64,000 nt of DNA from Amnibacterium kyonggiense (GTDB taxonomy: Bacteria; Actinomycetota; Actinomycetes; Actinomycetales; Microbacteriaceae): assembly GCF_004364555.1 (NCBI RefSeq), contig NZ_SOAM01000003.1:496001-560000 (forward strand). Direction: 5' to 3'. Each line of letters opens with the position of its first letter. Within the stretch, counting starts at the first letter, position 1. This document shows, in pieces, positions 26,318 to 34,066 of this stretch. Under the pieces are notes generated by a model. That model was not told the origin of the DNA and made no database searches. It saw only the letters and a program-made list of their open reading frames with translations. The position numbers and the translations under genes were made by a program.

Positions 26318-27664
26318 ATGACGACCGCGACCGACACGACCGCCACGACCGCCACGACCCGCGAGCCGTCGCCGGCGGTGCGGGCCCGCACGCGGATCCG
26401 GGACTTCCACGACGACGACCTGGACGGCGTCACGAGGCTGTTCGAGCAGGCCGAGGACGCGGCGCCGGTCTACTCGCTCTCCGAGGTCGCGGCGTCCTGC
26501 CAGAAGGACCACGCCGTCGTCGCGGTCGACGGGGACCGCGTCGTCGGCAGCGCCGTCGCGCGCGCCGCGCACGCGCAGGGCTGGCTCGTGTTCTTCCGCA
26601 TCGACCGCTCCCGCGGGGAGGACCCGGACCTCGCCCGGGACCTGCTCGACGCGCTGCAGCGCAGGCTGACCCCGCTCGGCCTCAGCAAGCTGTCCGTCCT
26701 CGTGCCCGACCACATGGCGTCGTCCGCCGCCTTCACCGACCACGGGTTCCGGATGAGCCGGCAGCTGCGCTACCTGGAGCGGCGGATGCCCGTCGAGCGC
26801 CGGGAGCTCCCGCTGCTCCGCGAGGTCGGCGGCCGGCTGCTGCCGCCCGACCTGTGGCAGGCCCTGAGCGGCATGAACACCGAGAAGGCCATGCTCGACG
26901 AGCGGCTGATCGCGCCGCTCGTCGACCCCGAGCTCGCCGCCCGCTTCGGCGTCGTCCCGCCGCGCACCGTAATGCTGTTCGGGCCGCCGGGGACCGGGAA
27001 GACGACGTTCGCGCGCGCCATCGCGTCCCGCCTCGCCTGGCCGTTCGTCGAGGTGTTCCCCTCCCGGCTCGGCGACAGCGCCGCGACCATCGCCGGTGCG
27101 CTGCGCTCGACCTTCGAGACCGTCGAGCGGCTCGAGCACGCGGTGGTCTTCATGGACGAGGTCGAGGAGATCGCGTCGCACCGACGCGGCGACCCGCCGT
27201 CGCCGACGCAGGGCGTCACGAACGAGCTGCTGAAGCTGATCCCGGAGTTCCGCTCCGGGCCGGGCAAGCTGCTCATCTGCGCGACGAACTTCATCCGCTC
27301 GCTCGACGGCGCGTTCCTCCGACATGGTCGCTTCGACGCCGTCATCCCGATCGGCCTGCCCGACCGGGAGGCCCGGATGGCCATCTGGGACCGGCTCCTG
27401 CCGCCGTCCCGCGTCGGCCTCGTCGACGTCGCGCGGCTCGTGGCGCTGAGCGACGGGATGACCCCGGCGGACATCGAGTACGCGGCGCGGCACGCCTCGC
27501 AGGACGCGCTCGGGCGAGCGCTCGCCGTCGGCCGCGCGCCGGCGCTCGAGGAGGGACCGACGACCGAGGACTGCGTGCGAGCGCTGTCGGGGACGCGCGC
27601 GACGGTGACCCGCGAGGCGGTCATCGCGTTCGAGGACGACATCGCGCGCTTCGCGCGGGTCTGA
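26318..27664 (+). CDS. GNAT-like domain fused to an AAA ATPase
   Basis: The N-terminal region (about 25-155) has the GNAT pattern: IRDFHDDDLDGVTRLFEQA, AVVAVDGDRVVGSAVARA, and FTDHGFRMSRQL near its end. From about 180 a classic CDC48/FtsH-type AAA domain follows: Walker A at 222-229 (GPPGTGKT), Walker B VVFMDEVEEI with D280/E281, sensor-1 ATN and HGRFD. An AAA lid follows (GMTPADIEYAARHASQDAL). A remodelling ATPase with a built-in acetyltransferase-like domain is unusual; the acetyl-CoA loop is weak, so the GNAT part may only bind. No protease or obvious target is encoded nearby. Confidence 0.75.
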   Translation: MTTATDTTATTATTREPSPAVRARTRIRDFHDDDLDGVTRLFEQAEDAAPVYSLSEVAASCQKDHAVVAVDGDRVVGSAVARAAHAQGWLVFFRIDRSRGEDPDLARDLLDALQRRLTPLGLSKLSVLVPDHMASSAAFTDHGFRMSRQLRYLERRMPVERRELPLLREVGGRLLPPDLWQALSGMNTEKAMLDERLIAPLVDPELAARFGVVPPRTVMLFGPPGTGKTTFARAIASRLAWPFVEVFPSRLGDSAATIAGALRSTFETVERLEHAVVFMDEVEEIASHRRGDPPSPTQGVTNELLKLIPEFRSGPGKLLICATNFIRSLDGAFLRHGRFDAVIPIGLPDREARMAIWDRLLPPSRVGLVDVARLVALSDGMTPADIEYAARHASQDALGRALAVGRAPALEEGPTTEDCVRALSGTRATVTREAVIAFEDDIARFARV

Positions 27665-27723
27665 CGCGGGCGCCGTCCGGGCGTGGCGGACGCCCGCGCC
27701 GTGCACGAGGCGCAGGAGGCGGC

Positions 27724-29418
27724 TCAGCCGCGTCCCTTCAGCTCCGGGAACTGGTCGTCGCGCCACTCGTCGGCGAGCCGCTCGCCGGCGGCGGCCGCGT
27801 CGGCCTCCCGCTGCCGCAGCTCGACGCGGCGGATCTTCCCGGAGATGGTCTTCGGCAGCTCGAAGAACTCGATGCGCCGCACCCGCTCGTAGGGCGGCAG
27901 CTGTTCGCGGGCGTGCCTGAGCACCGCGAACGCGGTGTCGCGATCCGCGGACCAGCCGTTCGCGAGCGCGACGTACGCCTTCACGAGGTTCAACCGCGTG
28001 GGATGCGGCGCGGGGACGACGGCCGCCTCCGCGACCGCCGGGTGCTCGATGAGCACGCTCTCGACCTCGAACGGCGACACCTTGTAGTCCGAGGACTTGA
28101 AGATGTCGTCGGTGCGGCCGATGAAGGTGATGACGCCGTCCCCGTCCCGCTGAGCGACGTCCCCGGTCCCGTAGAACCGGCTCCCGGTCGCCGCGCCGGT
28201 GCCCGGGACGCCGAGGTAGCCCGCCATCAGGAAGGGCGCGCCCTGCGCGAGGTCGAGGGAGATCTCCCCCTCGTCCGCCTCCTCGCCGGTGATCGGGTCG
28301 ATCAGCGTGATCGCGACCCCGGGCAGCGGGACGCCCATCGACCCGCTGCGCACCGGGCTGCCCGGCGTGTTCGCGATCGTCGCCGTGGTCTCCGTCTGGC
28401 CGTAGCCGTCCCGGATGGTGAGCCCCCACGCGTCGCGGACCCGCTCGATGACCTCGGGGTTCAGGGGCTCCCCGGCGGAGAGGGCCTCGCGCAGCGCGGT
28501 CGGTCGCGCGCCGAGCTCGGCCTGGATCAGCATCCGCCAGACGGTCGGCGGGGCGCAGAACGTCGTCACGCCCGCCCGGTCGAGCTGCGCGCGCAGCGCG
28601 ACCGCGTCGAAGCGCCGGTAGTTCGACACGAAGACGGTCGCCTCGGCGTTCCAGGGGGCGAAGAAGCAGCTCCAGGCGTGCTTCGCCCAGCCGGGCGAGC
28701 TGATCGCGAGGTGCACGTCCCCGGGTCGCAGCCCGATCCAGTACATCGTCGTCAGGTGGCCGACCGGGTAGGAGGTCCGGGTGTGCACGACCATCTTCGG
28801 CCGGCTCGTGGTGCCGGAGGTGAAGTAGACGAGGCAGGGCTCGTCGCTGCGGACGGCGACCTCCGGCAGCGGGTCCGCCGACGCGGCCGCGTCGCCGTAG
28901 TCGAGCCAGCCCGCGGGAGCGCCGCCGACGGCGATGCGCGTGAACCCGTCGAGCTCCGCGAACTTGTCCGCGTCGGCCGCGTTCGCGATCACGTGCCGCA
29001 CGAGCCCGCGGTCGACGCGGTCGGCGAGGTCGTGGGCCGCGAGCACGGTCGTCGTGGGCAGGATGACCGCGCCGATCTTCATCACGGCGAGCATCGACTC
29101 CCACAGCTCGACCTGGTTGCCGAGCATGAGCATGACGTGGTCGCCCGGCCGGACGCCCTGCGCCGCGAGCCAGCCGCCGACCCGGTCGGACCGCTGCCGC
29201 ATGCGGTCGAAGGACACGCGCTCCTCGCTGCCGTCCTCCTCCACGATCCACAGCGCCGTCCGCTCGTTCCCGAGCGCGATGCGGTCGAACCAGTCGACCG
29301 CCCAGTTGAACGCCGGACCGGTGTCCGGCCACACGAACTCCGCCGACGCCCGCCGGTGGTCCTCCCGCAGCTCGATCAAGCGGTCGCGGCTCGCGCGGAA
29401 GACCTCGTCGGCTGCCAT
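27724..29418 (-). CDS. Acyl-CoA synthetase (AMP-binding, ANL superfamily)
   Basis: The 564-residue enzyme has all core motifs of the family: the phosphate loop VYFTSGTTSRPKMVVH, the aromatic motif DGYGQTETTATI, FYGTGDVAQRDGDGVI for ATP/hinge binding, and the catalytic Lys region TISGKIRRVELR near the C-terminus. It activates a carboxylic acid to acyl-AMP and then the CoA thioester. The closest pattern is that of medium-chain/aromatic acid ligases. The next gene upstream is a TipAL-like regulator, without evidence for a joint function. Confidence 0.88.
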   Translation of the reverse strand: MAADEVFRASRDRLIELREDHRRASAEFVWPDTGPAFNWAVDWFDRIALGNERTALWIVEEDGSEERVSFDRMRQRSDRVGGWLAAQGVRPGDHVMLMLGNQVELWESMLAVMKIGAVILPTTTVLAAHDLADRVDRGLVRHVIANAADADKFAELDGFTRIAVGGAPAGWLDYGDAAASADPLPEVAVRSDEPCLVYFTSGTTSRPKMVVHTRTSYPVGHLTTMYWIGLRPGDVHLAISSPGWAKHAWSCFFAPWNAEATVFVSNYRRFDAVALRAQLDRAGVTTFCAPPTVWRMLIQAELGARPTALREALSAGEPLNPEVIERVRDAWGLTIRDGYGQTETTATIANTPGSPVRSGSMGVPLPGVAITLIDPITGEEADEGEISLDLAQGAPFLMAGYLGVPGTGAATGSRFYGTGDVAQRDGDGVITFIGRTDDIFKSSDYKVSPFEVESVLIEHPAVAEAAVVPAPHPTRLNLVKAYVALANGWSADRDTAFAVLRHAREQLPPYERVRRIEFFELPKTISGKIRRVELRQREADAAAAGERLADEWRDDQFPELKGRG

Positions 29419-29496
29419 GGGCTCATCATGCCCGTCGGCGCCCGCCGGCGCGGGGACGCCGTCGCTCCGGTCGCCCCGCGCCCGCGGCCGACGCGG

Positions 29497-30252
29497 TCAG
29501 GTGAGGCGCGTGTCCGCGAACACCGTCATCGCGTCGCGGTAGAACGCGCCGAGCCCGGGGCTCACTCGGTCGAACGTCTCCGCGAAGCGCGCGTCGTCGA
29601 CGTAGGTCGCGCCGAGACCCCGGAACGCCGCGGCGTTCGGCGTCCACATCGGGAGGATCCCGTCGTGGACGGCCTGGATCTCGGCCTGCACCCGTGCGTC
29701 CGACGGGGACGCGCCCGCTGCTCGCAGCTCCGCCATCCGCACCATCTGCGCGGTCCACTCGCGCTGCCGCGTCGCGATCTCCTCGGCGGACATGCTCGCC
29801 GCGTACCGCTCGGAGGACGCCGCCTCCTCGGGCCAGCGCTCCCGCGCCTCCTCCGCGTAGCGGCCGTGATCGAACCCTTCGAACAGGTTCTCGGGCCGGT
29901 CCATCGTCATGGTCGTTCTCCCTTCGTGCTCCTCGAGGTCCGCGATGGTGCGGGCGACGGTGGCGGCGACGACCGTGAGACGGTCCCGCTCCGCGACGAG
30001 CCGCTCGTGGTGCCGGCGCAACGCGCCGATCCGATCGCGCTGCGCGTCCAGGACCGCCCGGATCTCCTCCAGGGGCAGCCCGAGCTCGCGCAGCACGAGG
30101 AGCTGCTGCAACCGCAGGAGCTCCTCCTGCCCGTACAGGCGGTAGCCGTTCGCCCCCGTGCCCGCCGGAGGCAGCAGCCCGATCGCGTCGTAGTGACGCA
30201 ACGTCCGCGACGTCACGCCCGACGCCCGGGCGACCTCGACGATCGTCCACAC
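29497..30252 (-). CDS. MerR-family regulator with TipAS domain
   Basis: GTG 30252, with GGAGG eight bases upstream, gives 251 residues, nearly the length of TipAL (253). The MerR winged helix is clear (WTIVEVARASGVTSRTLRHYDAIGLLPP, NGYRLYG), followed by a long coiled-coil and a TipAS drug-binding domain (ENLFEGFDHGRYAEEARERWP, then FAETFDRVSPGLGAFYRDAM). TipAL regulators bind thiopeptides and other large antibiotics and activate their own promoter. An internal start near ATG 29905 could produce a free TipAS domain, as in Streptomyces. Confidence 0.87.
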   Translation of the reverse strand: MWTIVEVARASGVTSRTLRHYDAIGLLPPAGTGANGYRLYGQEELLRLQQLLVLRELGLPLEEIRAVLDAQRDRIGALRRHHERLVAERDRLTVVAATVARTIADLEEHEGRTTMTMDRPENLFEGFDHGRYAEEARERWPEEAASSERYAASMSAEEIATRQREWTAQMVRMAELRAAGASPSDARVQAEIQAVHDGILPMWTPNAAAFRGLGATYVDDARFAETFDRVSPGLGAFYRDAMTVFADTRLT

Positions 30253-30424
30253 CGCCGCCGCCTCCGTTCCTCGTGAACCGCCGGCGTCGCCGGCCCGATC
30301 GACCGTAGGCATTGACGCGACGGCAAGGTCAAGCGCTGCGGCGGTCCGCGGCGCGCCGCGTCGACGGACCCCGACGGAGGGCCTCGTCCTGGACGCGCCC
30401 CGTCCAGTGGGTCAGAGTCGCGGC

Positions 30425-30982
30425 ATGCGGCTCCTCCGGCACTCGATCAACGTCACGCTCGACGGCTGCGTCCACCACGAGGCGGGGCTGCCGCCGGACG
30501 CCGAGTCGATGGAGTTCTGGACCGCGCAGCTGGCGCAGGCGGACGCGCTGCTCCTCGGTCGCGTCACCTACTCGATGATGGAGGCGGCGTGGCGGAAGCC
30601 CGACGCGGCGGGGTGGCAGGACCGGGTGACCGAGCAGCAGATCCCGTTCGCGGAGACGATCCACGCGGCGCGGAAGTACGTCGTCTCGAGCACGCTGGAC
30701 GGCGCGGACTGGAACGCCGAGCTGCTGCGCGGCGACCTCGGGCGCGCCGTCTCCCGGCTGAAGGAGCAGCCGGGCGGACCCCTGTGGGTGGGCGGCGTGA
30801 CGCTCCCCCGGGCACTGGCGGACCTCGGCCTGATCGACGAGTACGAGTTCCTCGTGCAGCCGGTGATCGCGGGGCACGGCCCGACGCTGCTCGCGGGCCT
30901 GCACGCCCGGGTCCGCCTCGAGCTCCTCGAGCGCCGCGCGTTCCGATCCGGCGCGATCGCCCTGCGATACCGCCCCGCCTGA
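30425..30982 (+). CDS. RibD C-terminal/dihydrofolate-reductase-like protein
   Basis: The 185-residue protein follows the short RibD-C/DHFR-like pattern: SINVTLDGCVHHEAG, DALLLGRVTYSMMEAAW, KYVVSSTLDGADWNAELL, LWVGGVTLPRALADLGLIDEY. These proteins bind NADPH with a DHFR fold; the reaction is mostly unknown. ATG 30425 is used. The TetR operators begin 30 bases after its stop and serve the next gene, not this one. Confidence 0.82.
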   Translation: MRLLRHSINVTLDGCVHHEAGLPPDAESMEFWTAQLAQADALLLGRVTYSMMEAAWRKPDAAGWQDRVTEQQIPFAETIHAARKYVVSSTLDGADWNAELLRGDLGRAVSRLKEQPGGPLWVGGVTLPRALADLGLIDEYEFLVQPVIAGHGPTLLAGLHARVRLELLERRAFRSGAIALRYRPA

Positions 30983-31012
30983 CCGGCGCGAGGCGGGGCC
31001 GGGTCGACAAAT

Positions 31013-31060
31013 CTGAACAGACCTGTACAGTTAAGATGCAAGCTGAACAGGTCTGTTCAG
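31013..31060. promoter_or_regulatory. Twin TetR-type operators in the enoyl-CoA hydratase-like promoter
   Basis: Two 18-bp dyads stand 30 bases apart: CTGAACAG-AC-CTGTACAG (31013-31030) and the perfect CTGAACAG-GT-CTGTTCAG (31043-31060). A -10-like TAAGAT (31032-31037) lies between them. The same site occurs a third time before the TetR gene (31901), which makes that TetR the probable repressor. Confidence 0.85.
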
Positions 31061-31087
31061 TCGAGAGCACCGAGCAAGGAGCCCGCC

Positions 31088-31852
31088 ATGACCACCCCCG
31101 CCTACTTCGACGAGTACGAGAACCTCGCCCTCAGCCGCGACGAGGACGGCGTCCTCGTCCTCCGGTTCCACACCGACGGCGGCCCGCTCACCTTCACCGG
31201 CCGCACGCACGAGGACCTGCCGAAGGCACTCGAGGCCGTCTCCCTCGACCCGGACAACCGAGCGCTCGTCATCACCGGCACCGGCGACCACTTCATGAAG
31301 GACATCGACGGCCCGAGCCTCGGCGAGATCTTCAAGCCCGCCGCGTGGGAGAAGACGCGCGTCGAGGGGCGCAAGGTCCTGGAGCGCCTGCTCGACCTGC
31401 CGATGCCGGTCGTCGGCGTCGCCAACGGCACCGCGACCATCCACTCCGAGTACCTGCTGCTCGCGGACGTGCACATCGCCTCCGAGAAGGCCGTCTACGG
31501 GGACTTCCCGCACCCCGCCTTCGGCATCACCGCCGGCGACGGCCTGCACGTGGTGTGGGAGGAGGTCGCCGGCACCGCTCGCGCCAAGCACCTCCTCTGG
31601 ACCGGCGACACCATCGATGCGCAGACCGCGCTGCAGTGGGGCGTCGTGAGCGAGGTCGTCGAGCACGAGCGCGCCCTCGAGCGCGGCCTCGAGATCGCCC
31701 GCAGGCTCGCCGCGAAGCCCGCGCTGTACCGGTCCCTGCAGAAGCAGACGCTGAACGTCAACCTGCGGCGCCGCCTCACCCTCGACGTGCCGTTCGGCAT
31801 GGCCCTCGAGGGCCTCACCGCCGCCGACCTGGCGTACCAGCAGCAGGCCTGA
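31088..31852 (+). CDS. Enoyl-CoA hydratase/isomerase (crotonase) family protein
   Basis: The 254-residue protein follows the crotonase fold: VLVLRFHTDGGPLTFTGRTHEDL, LVITGTGDHFMKDIDGPSL at the first oxyanion position, PVVGVANGTATIHSEYLLLADVHIAS and AVYGDFPHPAFGITAGDGL. The usual glutamates of hydratases are not at their normal places, so a different reaction of the superfamily is possible. Its promoter has two strong TetR operators, the regulator gene follows, and an SDR gene comes next. The three may form one small catabolic or detoxifying set. Confidence 0.8.
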   Translation: MTTPAYFDEYENLALSRDEDGVLVLRFHTDGGPLTFTGRTHEDLPKALEAVSLDPDNRALVITGTGDHFMKDIDGPSLGEIFKPAAWEKTRVEGRKVLERLLDLPMPVVGVANGTATIHSEYLLLADVHIASEKAVYGDFPHPAFGITAGDGLHVVWEEVAGTARAKHLLWTGDTIDAQTALQWGVVSEVVEHERALERGLEIARRLAAKPALYRSLQKQTLNVNLRRRLTLDVPFGMALEGLTAADLAYQQQA

Positions 31853-31857
31853 CCCGC

Positions 31858-31891
31858 GTGCGGTGGGTGCCGGAGCCGGCACCCACCGCAC
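31858..31891 (+). terminator. Strong hairpin between the crotonase-like gene and tetR
   Basis: A perfect 14-bp stem (GTGCGGTGGGTGCC / GGCACCCACCGCAC) with loop GGAGCC lies six bases after the stop codon. There is no clear T-run, as often in high-GC actinobacteria. It separates the crotonase-like gene from the tetR promoter. Confidence 0.75.
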
Positions 31892-31900
31892 GGACGTAAA

Positions 31901-31918
31901 CTGAACAGGTCCGTTCAA
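31901..31918. promoter_or_regulatory. TetR operator in the tetR promoter
   Basis: CTGAACAGGTCCGTTCAA matches the left half of the two upstream operators exactly and the right half imperfectly. It overlaps a -10-like TAAACT (31897-31902), so binding should repress the regulator gene itself, probably more weakly than the perfect site. Confidence 0.8.
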
Positions 31919-31927
31919 GGAGTTCAC

Positions 31928-32497
31928 ATGGAGACCGTTCCCCGCTCCCGACGCCGCCCCGCGCTCGAGCGCGTCGTCAAGACCGCCGACCGGCTCTTCT
32001 ACGCCAACGGCATCCACGCCACGGGCGTCGACACCATCGCGGACGAGGCCGACGTCTCCAAGGCGAGCATGTACACGTACTTCCGCACCAAGGACGACCT
32101 CGTCGGGGCCTACGTCGAAGGCCGCAGCGTCGCATGGCGGGAGCACCTGACTGCGGAGCTGGAGGCCGCCGACCTCGGCCCCGCGGCCGAGGTCCTCCTG
32201 GTGTTCGACCTGCTCGGGGCGTGGTTCACGACCGACGACTTCAACGGGTGCCCGTTCATCAACGCGGAGGCCGAGTCGACCCGCGACTCGCCCGCGCACC
32301 TCGTGAACGTCGAGCACCGACGCTGGATCCGCGACCTGTTCGCGGACCGCTGCGCACGGGCCGGGGTCGCCGACCCGATCGCGACGTCGATCCGGCTCTC
32401 GATGCTCTACGACGGCGCCATGGTCGGTGCGCACACCGACCCCGGGATCGCCTGGGCCGTCGAGGCCCGCGCAGCAGCGGCCGCGCTGCTGCACTGA
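31928..32497 (+). CDS. TetR-family repressor
   Basis: The 189-residue protein starts with a TetR helix-turn-helix (LERVVKTADRLFYANGIHATGVDTIADEADVSKASMYTYFRTKDDLV) and continues with a C-terminal ligand domain containing FNGCPFINAEAEST, typical of the YcdC/TetR_C group. AAGGAG precedes ATG 31928. Shared dyads at 31013, 31043 and 31901 argue that it controls itself and the crotonase-like gene. The inducer is unknown. Confidence 0.9.
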   Translation: METVPRSRRRPALERVVKTADRLFYANGIHATGVDTIADEADVSKASMYTYFRTKDDLVGAYVEGRSVAWREHLTAELEAADLGPAAEVLLVFDLLGAWFTTDDFNGCPFINAEAESTRDSPAHLVNVEHRRWIRDLFADRCARAGVADPIATSIRLSMLYDGAMVGAHTDPGIAWAVEARAAAAALLH

Positions 32498-32535
32498 ACG
32501 ACCGTCGCCGTCGCGGTGACGAGGAGAGGACGACC

Positions 32536-33351
32536 ATGGACCTGACCGATCGATCCGGCATCATCACCGGTGGTGGGAGCGGGATCGGCCGCGAGCTCGC
32601 GGTGCAGCTCGCCGCCCGCGGCGCGTCGCTGCTGCTCGTCGGCCGCCGCGCCGATGCCCTGCAGGAGACCGCCGACCTCGTCGTCTCCGCCGGCGGGACC
32701 GCGCACGTGCTCACCGCGGACGTCACCGAGCGCGACGCGCCGGAGGCGATCGTCCGCGAGGCGCAGCAGCGGCTCGGCACGGTCGACCTGCTGATCAACA
32801 ACGCGGGCAACGTCCGCGCGGGGCGCCTCGAGGGCGTCGACCCCGACGACATCCGGGCGATGATCGACCTCAACCTGACGGCACCGATCCTGCTGACGCG
32901 CCTCGCCCTCCCCGAGCTGCGCCGCGCGGCGACGGGGAGGCCGTCGGTGGTGCTGACGATCTCGAGCGGGATCGCCCTGGTCAACCTGCCCTTCTATACG
33001 ACCTATGCCGCGACGAAGACCGGCGTCGCCGCGTTCGGGCACGCCCTCCGCCGCGAGCTGCACGGCTCCGGCGTGCACGTCGCGACGCTCTACCCGGGGG
33101 CCACCGCGACGGCCATGATGGACTCCTCCGACGCCCAGGAGTCGCTCGGCTTCGGCCGCCGCCCCACCGCCGACGTGGTCGCCGAGACGCTCGCCGCCCT
33201 GGAGCGGGACGAGCACGAGATCAACACGGCTCTGCCGAGCCGACGTCGCCTGCAGGACCTGCACCGGACGGCTCCGCTGGAAGTCGACGAGGCCCTCGCG
33301 CCGCAGCTCGCCGACCTCGAAGCGGCCGTTCGCTCGCACCGGAGCATCTGA
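32536..33351 (+). CDS. Short-chain dehydrogenase/reductase (SDR)
   Basis: The 271-residue enzyme has the NAD(P)-binding motif TGGGSGIG, NNAGN, the catalytic Ser in TISSG and the YxxxK pair in YAATKTGVAAFGHAL. GRRAD after the second strand suggests NADP. GAGGAGAGGA precedes ATG 32536. It lies 38 bases after the TetR gene on the same strand and is probably co-transcribed with it, so it belongs to the same regulon. Confidence 0.88.
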   Translation: MDLTDRSGIITGGGSGIGRELAVQLAARGASLLLVGRRADALQETADLVVSAGGTAHVLTADVTERDAPEAIVREAQQRLGTVDLLINNAGNVRAGRLEGVDPDDIRAMIDLNLTAPILLTRLALPELRRAATGRPSVVLTISSGIALVNLPFYTTYAATKTGVAAFGHALRRELHGSGVHVATLYPGATATAMMDSSDAQESLGFGRRPTADVVAETLAALERDEHEINTALPSRRRLQDLHRTAPLEVDEALAPQLADLEAAVRSHRSI

Positions 33352-33463
33352 GCGTCCGGCCCCGGGCCGGCAGGTGCGGATGCGCACCGTCCACCGGGGC
33401 GCGGAGGACGGATCGTGCGGTGGTCGATCGGGCGTCGTCGGCACGACCGCGGCCTGCGGAAAC

Positions 33464-33495
33464 GACAGAACCCCCGGATGACCGGGGGTTCTGTC
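33464..33495 (-). terminator. Original tRNA-Glu terminator, left behind at the island's left end
   Basis: A perfect 14-bp stem (GACAGAACCCCCGG / CCGGGGGTTCTGTC) with a 4-base loop stands just outside the left direct repeat. Read leftward it follows a tRNA-Glu 3' end, so it is the ancestral terminator, separated from its tRNA gene by the inserted island. Confidence 0.8.
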
Positions 33496-33498
33496 TCT

Positions 33499-33546
33499 CG
33501 TGACCCCAGCGGGATTTGAACCCGCGTTACCGCCGTGAGAGGGCGA
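33499..33546. repeat. attL: displaced 3' part of tRNA-Glu (48-bp direct repeat)
   Basis: These 48 bases equal 58069-58116 exactly. Forty-six of them are the T-arm, variable region and anticodon arm of tRNA-Glu on the minus strand; beyond 33546 the match stops, so no tRNA 5' half is present. This is the classic trace of site-specific integration into a tRNA gene. Confidence 0.93.
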
Positions 33547-34024
33547 AAGGGCGACCCGCTCCAGCCAGTAAGTTCTCGTCTCTCACCTGGTCAAACGACA
33601 CTTCTGAATCACCGAGAGCGGGCCCCGATCACCGCGGACCCGAGCCAATCGTTGCCATTCTGTTGCCACGGCGGGAGTGGTCGAGCGCGGCGTGTCGAGC
33701 GGGACGCGGCCAGCTCGACGACCGACAGACTCCACACCTCTGGCTCAAGCGGCTCCGCCTACGCTGCTTGAACAGCAGGAAAACGCCACACGGGGATGCG
33801 CCGTCGTACCGATTCGCGATTTGCAACCACCGCCGCACGCACGTGGCCGAGGCCCTGAGGCACTTCGCGACCTGCCTGACCTGCACCTCTCCAGCCACGC
33901 TACCTCGAGCACTTCGCCGGATTTCGTCCCGTTTTGTTTCTGTCGTACGGACGATCGTCCCGACGAGCGCTCGATCTCGCCGCGCGTCAGCAACCAGCCG
34001 AATCTTGCAGCAGGACAGGAAGGA
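33547..34024. other. Left end of the island, no intact gene
   Basis: About 480 bases between attL and the GH27 terminator. It contains one inner 23-bp repeat (33651-33673). On the minus strand, 33629-33898 encodes 89 residues starting MAGEVQVRQVAKCLRASATCV that faintly resemble a helix-turn-helix excisionase, but codon use is poor and the rest does not fit. I do not call a gene here. Confidence 0.5.
33651..33673. repeat. Inner island repeat, left (possible integrase arm site)
   Basis: These 23 bases match 57976-57998 at 22 positions, in the same orientation. The unit contains GTTGCCA twice, 11 bases apart, as expected for two arm-type sites. It lies about 105 bases inside the left core; the right copy is about 70 bases inside the right core. 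Confidence 0.6.
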
Positions 34025-34061
34025 GGGCGGATGCTCCGCTATCGGCTTGGAGCATCCGCCC
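34025..34061 (-). terminator. Terminator of the GH27 alpha-galactosidase gene
   Basis: A perfect 13-bp stem (GGGCGGATGCTCC / GGAGCATCCGCCC) with an 11-base loop ends five bases beyond the stop codon of the leftward GH27 gene. Confidence 0.8.
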
Positions 34062-34066
34062 TTGGA

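Noticed and set aside
26207-29332. A 1041-codon open frame on the minus strand and a 1140-codon one on the plus strand (26854-30276)
   Set aside because: They run antisense to or out of frame with clear genes (GNAT-AAA, acyl-CoA synthetase, TipAL-type regulator) and are Arg/Ala/Gly-rich shadows typical of high-GC DNA.
33629-33898. Possible excisionase (89 codons, minus strand)
   Set aside because: Only a faint helix-turn-helix resemblance over 25 residues; the rest is Arg/Ser/Cys-rich and codon use is poor.
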